This document shows positions 10,101-15,676 of a stretch of 27,967 nt of DNA, piece after piece. The stretch is from the NCBI GenBank assembly GCA_016936695.1, contig JAFGXK010000242.1:1-27967 (forward strand), given 5' to 3'. The stretch comes from Bacteroidales bacterium. Lineage in GTDB: Bacteria; Bacteroidota; Bacteroidia; Bacteroidales; VadinHA17. The position numbers and the translations under genes were made by a program. The stretch's first letter is position 1. Every line of letters starts with the position of its first letter. The notes beneath the pieces were generated by a model. The model did not search any database. It saw only the letters and a program-made list of their open reading frames with translations, and was not told the DNA's origin.

Positions 10101-10829
10101 CTTCTTGCGATGCAGCAGCAGAGAATTCTTGTCACAAAAGAGGATTCAATCGCCAGGATAAGGGAAACTGTATCAGGAAGAGAAGGTCCCCTTACACCTG
10201 CAGAAAGAGCTGAGATGCAGCTTGATGCATTCAGGCTCAGCTCGGATGCCGCTGCACTGAGGAAGTATCTCTCGGCCCCGCTTGATGAACAGCTTACACC
10301 CGGCTATACCGGCAAATACTACAGGCTCGAGACACCGCAACAGCCAATCCTCGATCCAACCCTTCTTGAGGCTATAAAGGATCTCGATCCGGATTATGGC
10401 AGCCTCGCAATGGAAGACGAATGGGTTGTAAGGGCTGTAACACCTGTCGCTGAAGAACCCGAAGAACCTGTAGCAAGAGAACCTGTGATCGTGACTAAAG
10501 TTCCGGTAATGCCGGAAAGTTCGGTTTCAGTGGCTGAAGAGAGACCAGCCGGTTTTGTACTCGAAGACAGACCTGAATTCACAGAACCGTCTGTTGCCCT
10601 CCAGGTGGCAATTTACCACAGGGAATCGCAGGCACTGAAGGCCCAGAGAAGGATTATGTCCAAACTCAATCTCCCGGTCGATATAGTGAAACAATTTGAT
10701 TATTACCATGTCATCGTCACCGGATTCTATTCGCGTGAGGAAACATTCCCATACTACCCCGAACTTGCTGAAATAGGTTACCCGGGTGTCACACTGATCG
10801 AGAACTACAAAAGGGCCCGACAGCCCTAA
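7164..10829 (+). CDS. Usher-like outer-membrane barrel protein with two SPOR domains
   Basis: The 1221-residue product has a long n-region and signal peptide ending near RAQ (42). Residues 50-170 resemble two copper-amine-oxidase-N-like/usher N-terminal modules (LYLPVVNLFKFL, VYLLSTWFGKVFG). After a PLIREMKQAEMRKN linker comes a plug-like beta domain at about 309-390 (DPGWMVELYVNNVLVD, DASGFFSFQVPLVYGNTIV), as in fimbrial ushers. Roughly 390-660 alternates aromatic and polar residues like barrel strands. At about 678-707 is a FLDLNSNGRKDAGEP module, then a beta-sandwich. SPOR domains lie at about 909-980 (WAIQIGAFQSKSYAEGFE) and 1141-1212 (ALQVAIYHRESQALKAQ), separated by a Pro/Glu-rich linker. 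SPOR domains bind denuded peptidoglycan glycan. ACAAAGG precedes the ATG. I infer an outer-membrane secretion or assembly platform tied to the wall; the usher assignment rests on resemblance only. Confidence 0.72.
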   Translation: MAGLKAYTGNLRAGRISVRSKPAILLIAILLLATSNNSLRAQSLPEYDEIAVSIEIPGLGAFEMDALIKDENLYLPVVNLFKFLRIKCEPSPDMDIIKGFFSSPESSYIIDRPNRQITYLDKRFDLGQDDIIRSETNVYLLSTWFGKVFGLDCNFSFRSMSVVLTAGTDLPLIREMKQAEMRKNISRLKGEFRADTVIGRNYPAFKFGMADWGAYTSQEIDGKSDARLNLDLGAMIAGGEASASLYYNSSAPFSEKQQRYLWRYVNNDFAPLRQILAGKIHAGALSSLYNPVIGVQLTNTPTTYRRSFGTYLLSDHTDPGWMVELYVNNVLVDFVKADASGFFSFQVPLVYGNTIVRLKFFGPWGEERTREQNINIPYNFLPEKTLEYTASAGIVEDSLASRFLRANISYGLSKNITIGGGAEYLSSITSQPFMPFVNASLKITNNMLIYGEYAHGVRTKGTFSYRLPSNMQLELNYTWYDKEQKAIFYNYREERRATLTVPLRLGKFSTFNRFSLNQIVLPSSKYTTGEWLITGSLFGINTNLTTYVLFIDEIKPYIYSNLALSFNVPLGFMVMPQVQYSFSNNEVFSVKTRIEKKVFKNGYLTMSFERNFRNDITLAEAGLRYDFSFAQAGASVRQYGDRTSLIQYARGSIINDRKTSYLKADNRTNVGRGGITVVPFLDLNSNGRKDAGEPRAKGLNLRANGGRIEINERDTTIRIIGLEPYTNCFIEVDPNNFESISWRLPKSSYNIAVDPNVLLTVEIPISITGEGTGYVTLVEGQGKRGLGRIIVRFMNEKSVAVAQTLSEDDGYFSYFGFAPGNYVAMIDTTQLRRLGMTSEPELIDFTIKGGTEGDIAERLDFQLTRIPADTVVTAPEETRQPEIPVVVTDTSYMILHELTEEVYTITEDSWAIQIGAFQSKSYAEGFERMLERELGKDVQITIAGDYYRVRILDLHTRAEVDENVAKLNKLGFKELWIIRLLAMQQQRILVTKEDSIARIRETVSGREGPLTPAERAEMQLDAFRLSSDAAALRKYLSAPLDEQLTPGYTGKYYRLETPQQPILDPTLLEAIKDLDPDYGSLAMEDEWVVRAVTPVAEEPEEPVAREPVIVTKVPVMPESSVSVAEERPAGFVLEDRPEFTEPSVALQVAIYHRESQALKAQRRIMSKLNLPVDIVKQFDYYHVIVTGFYSREETFPYYPELAEIGYPGVTLIENYKRARQP

Positions 10830-10856
10830 TGCACTTTCATCCTTTCGGGTCTCTTT
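10804..10856 (+). terminator. Possible weak terminator after the usher-like gene
   Basis: GGGCCCGA just before the stop codon can pair, with two G-U pairs, with TCGGGTCTC about 24 bases later, and the latter is followed by TTTT. The stem overlaps the coding end and the loop is long, so this is only a suggestion. Confidence 0.25.
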
Positions 10857-10869
10857 TGTGTTCTACCCC

Positions 10870-10912
10870 GTCATCCCAAATCTTGCTTCAGCGGATCGAA
10901 GGGATCTTGTCT
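10870..10912. repeat. Possible dispersed repeat fragment
   Basis: GTCATCCCAAATCTTGCTTC followed by AGCGGATCGAAGGGATCTTG reads like a degenerate palindromic dispersed element (ATCCC and GGGAT, GATC repeated). Only one copy is present in the window, so the call is from general likeness. Confidence 0.25.
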
Positions 10913-10918
10913 ATTTAA

Positions 10919-10948
10919 TTGAAATTAGCCCTTAATTTCTTAATTTTA
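10919..10948 (+). promoter_or_regulatory. Bacteroidota-type promoter for the FMN reductase
   Basis: TTG at 10919-10921, a 19-base spacer and TAATTTTA at 10941-10948 fit the Bacteroidota housekeeping pattern TTG-N19/21-TAnnTTTG, with one mismatch in the -7 box. The start codon is 30 bases downstream. Confidence 0.5.
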
Positions 10949-10968
10949 GGAAATTCAAAATTCCTAAA
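10945..10968. promoter_or_regulatory. Inverted repeat overlapping the promoter -7 region
   Basis: A perfect 8-base inverted repeat, TTTAGGAA (10945-10952) and TTCCTAAA (10961-10968), has an 8-base spacer. It covers the predicted -7 box and start site and ends 9 bases before the ATG. It could be a repressor operator or a 5' UTR hairpin. Confidence 0.4.
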
Positions 10969-10977
10969 CTTAGTGTC

Positions 10978-11538
10978 ATGTACGAAATCGCCATTATATC
11001 ACCCAGCGTCAGAAAAGGAAGGAACAGTCACAGGATTGCCCTCTATTTTAATGAACTGATAAAAGCCGGGGGCATGGGTAACCCACGGATAATTGACCTT
11101 CTGGAATATAATTTCCCTCTTTTCGAGGAAAGGCTTAAATTTCAGGAATCACCATCACCTGCAGCTCTCGATTTTGCGGAAAAGATCAAATCGGCCGACG
11201 GCGTTATTATTATCCTGCCCGAATACAACGGCGGATATCCTGCAAGCCTTAAAAATGCAACGGACCTGCTCATATCAGAGTGGCGCCGCAAACCGGTGGC
11301 TTTTGTAAGTGTTTCAGACGGCCCGTTCGGCGGGACCCAGTCAGTTACCTCAATGCTTTTCTCCCTTTGGAAAGCAGGCGCCCTGACAATTCCGGCCACC
11401 CTCAGGCTGCCGCATATCGACCGTGAATTCGATGCCGCAGGGAAGCCGGCCGACAGTGAAGTAACGGATAAAAGATCTTCGAATCTTGTTAAGGAGCTGC
11501 TCTGGTACATCGAGGCAAAAAAACGTATGGACCAGTGA
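10978..11538 (+). CDS. NADPH-dependent FMN reductase family flavoprotein
   Basis: The 186-residue protein has the flavodoxin-like fold of the NADPH-dependent FMN reductase family. The N-terminal phosphate-binding loop is seen in ISPSVRKGRNSHRIA (residues 6-20), and the family signature PEYNGGYPASLKNATD lies near 81-96, where the usual form is PEYNxSxPxxLKNAID. SDGPFGGTQ near 118 would sit near the flavin. Length matches the family. It has no signal peptide, so it acts in the cytoplasm, reducing FMN, quinones or similar electron acceptors with NAD(P)H; the true substrate cannot be told. It has its own promoter and an inverted repeat at the start site. The sialidase-like gene follows after 29 bases and could be co-transcribed. 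Confidence 0.88.
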   Translation: MYEIAIISPSVRKGRNSHRIALYFNELIKAGGMGNPRIIDLLEYNFPLFEERLKFQESPSPAALDFAEKIKSADGVIIILPEYNGGYPASLKNATDLLISEWRRKPVAFVSVSDGPFGGTQSVTSMLFSLWKAGALTIPATLRLPHIDREFDAAGKPADSEVTDKRSSNLVKELLWYIEAKKRMDQ

Positions 11539-11567
11539 CCCGATCAACAACCTTCTGTTAAATCATC

Positions 11568-12650
11568 ATGTTATATATAATAATTCTTGCGACTGTCCTC
11601 TTTTTAGTTCTAAATTTCACAGGCCTTTTCAATTCACCTGTCAGGAAAATTACAATAGCTTTATTATCAATCCTTCCTGTCATTTCTTCCGGTCAGGACC
11701 CTGCTGTTAAAACAACCATGATATGGAACAAGGGCAATCACAATGCCTTCACTGATATTATCCGTTTTAAATCGGCATTCTATTGCACCTTCCGCGAAGG
11801 GAATTCCCACGTGCCAAAAAATGCTTCGGAAAATGGCAGCATTCGTATTATCCGGTCGTACGACGGCGTCAGCTGGGAGCCAGTGGCTTTGCTAACAGAC
11901 GAACTCTACGATCTGCGAGATCCCAAACTATCCGTTATGCCCGACGGCCGGCTCATGGCAATTATGGGAGGATCGGATTATTCCTCCGGAAAGCTTTCCG
12001 GCATGGTGCCCCACGTCTCATTATCCGGAAATGGCAAGGATTTTTCAAAACCGGTGCCAGTCTCAGTTGAAAACGGTAAAGGCTATGACTGGATCTGGAG
12101 GGTGACCTGGAAAGGGAACACAGGCTACGGAGTAGATTATCAGCCAGGTTCGGGGGATTCAGGGTACGGGCTTAAACTCCTTCAGACAACAGATGGCATA
12201 TCATGGAAAACAGTTACATCATTCAACATTGAACCATCGCCTAATGAAGCAACAATCAGGTTCGACAAAAAGGGAAACATGATGATACTCCTGCGAAGGG
12301 AAGCCGGGGCTAACGGAATGACAGGCATCAGTCCTCCCCCTTACACCGGCTGGAAATGGACGGAGCTTGATTACCGTCTGGGCGGACCCGATTTCCTGAT
12401 TCTGAAGAAAAATACACTGCTGATAGGTACCCGTCTTTACCAGACCGGATCAAATTCAACCGTGATTTATGTTACCGGCAAGGAGGGGAAGGTCAGGAAG
12501 AGTGTCGTGCTGCCGAGCGGCGGCGACACGAGTTACCCGGGAATGCTAATCCATAAGAAAAACCTTTGGATATCCTATTATTCCAGTCACGAAGGCAAGA
12601 CCTCCATATACCTGTCCAGGATAAAGATGAAAGATCTGCTTGATGAATGA
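11568..12650 (+). CDS. Exported sialidase-fold (BNR/Asp-box) protein
   Basis: The 360-residue protein has two Asp-box-like motifs, SYDGVSW near residue 97 and TTDGISW near 206, plus a degenerate one (SGNGKDF near 150), pointing to a six-bladed sialidase-type propeller. Other conserved-looking stretches are FYCTFREGNSHVP, LRDPKLSVMPDGRLMAIMGG, PNEATIRFDKKGNMMILLRRE and GDTSYPGMLIHKKNLWISYYSS. The arginine in CTFREG and that in LLRRE are where substrate arginines would be expected, but a full catalytic triad is not proven. Two hydrophobic stretches precede the mature part (2-20 and 28-40), the second ending in SSGQ like a signal peptide; no other in-frame start exists, so the first stretch may belong to a long leader. 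Sialidase, another exo-glycosidase or a binding propeller are all possible. Confidence 0.75.
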   Translation: MLYIIILATVLFLVLNFTGLFNSPVRKITIALLSILPVISSGQDPAVKTTMIWNKGNHNAFTDIIRFKSAFYCTFREGNSHVPKNASENGSIRIIRSYDGVSWEPVALLTDELYDLRDPKLSVMPDGRLMAIMGGSDYSSGKLSGMVPHVSLSGNGKDFSKPVPVSVENGKGYDWIWRVTWKGNTGYGVDYQPGSGDSGYGLKLLQTTDGISWKTVTSFNIEPSPNEATIRFDKKGNMMILLRREAGANGMTGISPPPYTGWKWTELDYRLGGPDFLILKKNTLLIGTRLYQTGSNSTVIYVTGKEGKVRKSVVLPSGGDTSYPGMLIHKKNLWISYYSSHEGKTSIYLSRIKMKDLLDE

Positions 12651-12721
12651 TAGCGGGAAAACAATTCCTTTGCGCCTGGTTCACCGCAACAGGAATCAGG
12701 TTCCCGGAGTTTACTGATCAG

Positions 12722-13669
12722 CTAGTTAAAATCGATCAGATATTTGTATAATTCGCTCCTTGTAGAGAGAATCACTGTTGTCGTGGTATCGAAGGTCTTT
12801 TCAAAAGTCTCCATTGATTTCATAAAACTGTAAAGGCTTCTTGACGATGCAGACTGATCATAAGCATTTGCATAGATAGCAGTAGCCCGGGCATCGGCCT
12901 GTCCCATTATTTCCTCAGCTTTCCGGTATGCTTCCGACTGAATGGCCTTAAGATCCCTCTCTTTTTCACCATTGATCTTGGAAGCCTCCCCTGCTCCTTC
13001 GGACCTGAATTTGTCGGCAATCCGGAAGCGCTCACTCTTCATCCTTTCATAAACCTGGGTTTTAACCTCCTCCACATAATTGAGGCGCTTCAACCTGACA
13101 TCAAGAATTATAATGCCAAGGTCGCTGGCTTTCTCATTTGCCGATTGAAGGATAAGCCTCTGAATATCCAGCCTGCCGGTAGTGATATCTGAAAGAGTGT
13201 CACCCACTTCCTCACCGATGGAACCCGATGGTGTCGGCACCCTGTTTGTCGAACGGACAACCTCCTCGAGGTTATGGTTCGCTATATAGTCGCGCGTCTC
13301 ACCGTCGAGTATGTCCGAAAGCCTCGACAATGCTCCCCTTTCGTCTGTAAGTCTCTTGAAGAACTGCAGCGGATCAGTTATATGCCAACGGGCATAGGCC
13401 TCGACAAAGATGAATTTCTTATCCTTGGTTGGAAGCTGATTGGGGTCACCGTCCCATTCCATGAACCTCTTTTCAAAATAGTTGGTCTTCTGAATAAACG
13501 GAAGCTTAAGTTGAAGACCCGGCTTTGTTCTGGGTTCTCCCACAGGTTTGCCAAATTGGGTTATGACAACCTGCTCGGTCTCCCGAACCTTGAAAACAGT
13601 GCTAAGAACTACAATCAGTACTGCGAGCAGAACAACTGACTGGATTATTATTTTAGTTGATTTATTCAT
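12722..13669 (-). CDS. hflC: HflC, SPFH/band 7 modulator of FtsH protease
   Basis: The 315-residue protein has an N-terminal membrane segment (about 7-26) and then a prohibitin/band 7 domain starting ETEQVVITQFGKPVGEP. It has the HflC-type signature of a PGLQLKLPFIQKTNYFEKR strand, EAYARWHITDPLQFF near 100 and DVRLKRLNYVEEVKTQVYERMKSER near 195. An Ala/Glu-rich coiled region (GEKERDLKAIQSEAYRKAEE) follows. HflC pairs with HflK in a large periplasmic cage around FtsH in the inner membrane and modulates degradation of membrane proteins. Its ATG is 12 bases after the hflK stop, the standard hflKC order. It faces the sialidase-like gene convergently with a 71-base gap that shows no clear terminator. 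Confidence 0.93.
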   Translation of the reverse strand: MNKSTKIIIQSVVLLAVLIVVLSTVFKVRETEQVVITQFGKPVGEPRTKPGLQLKLPFIQKTNYFEKRFMEWDGDPNQLPTKDKKFIFVEAYARWHITDPLQFFKRLTDERGALSRLSDILDGETRDYIANHNLEEVVRSTNRVPTPSGSIGEEVGDTLSDITTGRLDIQRLILQSANEKASDLGIIILDVRLKRLNYVEEVKTQVYERMKSERFRIADKFRSEGAGEASKINGEKERDLKAIQSEAYRKAEEIMGQADARATAIYANAYDQSASSRSLYSFMKSMETFEKTFDTTTTVILSTRSELYKYLIDFN

Positions 13670-13681
13670 GACGGGGCCTGT

Positions 13682-14674
13682 TTATTTTTTATCAAACTGC
13701 ATCTGGAGAAGGGGCAGAACATTGCTTCCCTTCTCATCGGTAATTATCTTATTTCCGAGTTTTGGAAGCACAGTGGCGAGGGTTTCAAGATAGAGCCTCT
13801 TCTTTGTAACTTCCGGAGCTTTAATATATTCCCTGTACAGCGCATTGAACCTGGCTGCTTCTCCCAGGGCATTGTTTACCCTCTCTGTTGCGTAGCCTTC
13901 GGCCTTCTGGATCGTCTCATCAGCCTGCCCTCTTGCCCTGGGAATGATCTTATTGTATTCCGAACGGGCCTGGTTTATCAGTGTCTCCTTTTCCTGCTGG
14001 GCCTGGTTCACGGCATTGAAAGCATCCTTAACCGGATCGGGAGGATTGACATCCTGCAGTACCACCTGCTCAATTTTTATCCCAAGGGAATATTCTGTGC
14101 AAAGCTTCTGTATTTCTTCCTGAACACTTATGGCGATCTCTGTCCTTCCAACTGTAAGCACCTCGTTTACTGTACGATCACCCACTATCTGCCTCATGCA
14201 GCTCTCGGAAATATCGCGCATGGTCCCGACAGGTTCGCGAACCTTGAACAGGAATTTGTACGGGTCATCAATCCGGTACTGGACGACCCATTCTACATCA
14301 GCAAGGTTAAGATCGCCGGTAAGCATCAGCGACTCATCGGTTGTTCCGGTCTTGGAGTATTGAGACTGGATCCCCGTGCTGGTAGTACGGAATCCAAATT
14401 CCTCCTTCTGCTGACGCTCCACCGCTACCTTGTCAACCCTTTCAAGTATCGGGAGCTTGATATGAAGCCCGGGCTCCTCCGATCTGACATACTTTCCAAA
14501 ACGGGTTATAACGCCTAATTCCTCAGGACGTATCTGGAAAAACGTTGTCCACAGGAGTATAATCAATGCTATACCCGCCAGGATGTACTTGTAGCTTGAG
14601 AGGTACTTTTTCACCTCCGGTGGAACATTACCTTTGTTAAACTGGTTAAACTGGTTAAACTGATTGTAAGCCAT
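13682..14674 (-). CDS. hflK: HflK, SPFH/band 7 partner of HflC
   Basis: The 330-residue protein has a membrane segment at about 29-46 and a band 7 domain beginning IRPEELGVITRFGKYVRSEEPGLHIKLP. It contains the HflK hallmarks GDLNLADVEWVVQYRI near 118, ESCMRQIVGDRTVNEVLTVGR near 157 and LQDVNPPDPVKDAFNAVNQA near 208, followed by an Ala/Gln-rich coiled coil. It lacks the long Gly-rich N-terminus of proteobacterial HflK; in its place is a short NQFNQFNQFN stretch coded by three 9-base repeats. It is first in a two-gene unit with hflC. Upstream, TAATTTTG on the minus strand (14698-14705) fits a -7 box, though the -33 element is poor (CTG with an 18-base spacer). Confidence 0.93.
   Translation of the reverse strand: MAYNQFNQFNQFNKGNVPPEVKKYLSSYKYILAGIALIILLWTTFFQIRPEELGVITRFGKYVRSEEPGLHIKLPILERVDKVAVERQQKEEFGFRTTSTGIQSQYSKTGTTDESLMLTGDLNLADVEWVVQYRIDDPYKFLFKVREPVGTMRDISESCMRQIVGDRTVNEVLTVGRTEIAISVQEEIQKLCTEYSLGIKIEQVVLQDVNPPDPVKDAFNAVNQAQQEKETLINQARSEYNKIIPRARGQADETIQKAEGYATERVNNALGEAARFNALYREYIKAPEVTKKRLYLETLATVLPKLGNKIITDEKGSNVLPLLQMQFDKK
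14636..14662. repeat. Three perfect 9-base tandem repeats in hflK 5' end
   Basis: GTTAAACTG occurs three times head to tail on the + strand, giving codons for Gln-Phe-Asn three times in the HflK N-terminus. Because the unit is a multiple of three, copy changes would keep the reading frame. Confidence 0.85.
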
Positions 14675-14697
14675 CTGTTGAAAATTTGCTATTTATA

Positions 14698-14705
14698 CAA
14701 AATTA
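14698..14705 (-). promoter_or_regulatory. Candidate -7 box for hflKC
   Basis: Read on the minus strand this is TAATTTTG, a perfect match to TAnnTTTG, 23 bases before the hflK ATG. No good TTG lies at the expected distance, so the call is moderate. Confidence 0.4.
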
Positions 14706-15047
14706 ACATTTTTCGCCGTTTTTCAGCCTTTCCTGACCTTCTGATTCATTGAAAAACCTCTTTTCTGCCAAATTCTCATCATCTTAAACCAAATGTTCGT
14801 CAAAATCGGGAGCCATCCGTAAAAAAATCACATCCTGCCTCGCATTTTACTGATTATATGTATGTTGCAAAGTATGTAAAATGAAACAGGGCATAATTTC
14901 TATGTACGGAAGTAAATTTCAGCCCTGTTTTGACGAATGACACAATTTCATATGCAAAGCACCGCAATGAATAAATTACTTGACGTAATTGATTGACAAA
15001 CGGCAGCCTGACAGCTCGCATTTGCCCACTATTTGGGCCTTTGCTAC

Positions 15048-15078
15048 TTGACAGACAACTTTGATGCAGTTACATTTA
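15048..15078 (+). promoter_or_regulatory. Bacteroidota-type promoter for the gene at 15101
   Basis: TTG at 15048-15050, a 20-base spacer and TACATTTA at 15071-15078 match TTG-N19/21-TAnnTTTG with one mismatch. The ATG is 23 bases downstream, giving a very short leader. Confidence 0.55.
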
Positions 15079-15100
15079 CCTTAAATAAAACATCAAAAAA

Positions 15101-15676
15101 ATGGCAACTGTTTCAATCCCCGGTAAAGAAGCAACTGTCAGTGAATCCTTAACAATTCACCGCGACAGCAGAACAAGCACCCACGGCGTGTCGGGATTTT
15201 TCCCGGCTATAGTCAATATGATAGCAGAAGACGGCGGTAGTTTTTTCAGTTATCTGAAAGAACTTGGCCTCGAAAGAGAAAATAATCTGGTTGTTCTTTC
15301 TTCCCGCCACCATTATTTCTATGATGAGGAAGAACTGAAAAAGGTAAACACACTGATCAGCCTGAAAAAGCTCAACCAGGTTAAATATCTTGATGAGTTC
15401 CTTTTCACGCTCAGCCGGGTACTTCCTGAGAACACCCGATTCCTGGGCTGTTTCATCGACGGCTCTTCACATGGAGATTCACTGCTTAATCCTTTAAATC
15501 TCCTGAAGCATACCGCCATCCGCCTTGATCTGCTTGGCGAAAAGAACCTGAACAGGAAAAAGGTAACTGAGATACTCGAATCAAACGGTTTTAAAGTCAC
15601 TGATATGACCGAAAAGAATGGTGTGACTTATTTTTGCACACGGGCCAGGAGCAAGTCGGTCAAATTGAGAGCCTGA
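15101..15676 (+). CDS. Conserved protein of unknown function
   Basis: I do not recognise this 191-residue protein with certainty. It lacks a signal peptide or membrane segment, so it is likely cytoplasmic. The visible pieces are VVLSSRHHYFYDEEEL near 67-82 and NTLISLKKLNQVKYLDEFLFTLSRVLPENTRFLGCF near 85-120. The ending, EILESNGFKVTDMTEKNGVTYFCTRA near 155-182, has the look of the last strands of a SAM-dependent methyltransferase fold, but there is no glycine-rich SAM loop. It could be a shortened, non-catalytic relative. It has a good promoter, no co-directional partner, and its 3' end overlaps the convergent amidohydrolase gene by 17 bases. Confidence 0.65.
   Translation: MATVSIPGKEATVSESLTIHRDSRTSTHGVSGFFPAIVNMIAEDGGSFFSYLKELGLERENNLVVLSSRHHYFYDEEELKKVNTLISLKKLNQVKYLDEFLFTLSRVLPENTRFLGCFIDGSSHGDSLLNPLNLLKHTAIRLDLLGEKNLNRKKVTEILESNGFKVTDMTEKNGVTYFCTRARSKSVKLRA

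Larger units (their letters stand above)
14675..15100. other. Divergent intergenic region with two inverted repeat pairs
   Basis: This 426-base gap separates hflK from the gene at 15101. It contains a 9-base perfect inverted repeat, AAACAGGGC (14884-14892) with GCCCTGTTT (14922-14930), around a 29-base AT-rich loop. A 10-base inverted pair, TTCGTCAAAA (14796-14805) and TTTTGACGAA (14928-14937), spans it. GCCCA-N5-TGGGC lies at 15024-15038. No convincing coding frame was seen. It could hold operators, a long 5' UTR or a small RNA. Confidence 0.4.

Noticed and set aside
11093..11308. Small frames inside the FMN reductase and sialidase-like genes
   Set aside because: They overlap well-supported genes in other frames and carry no motif.
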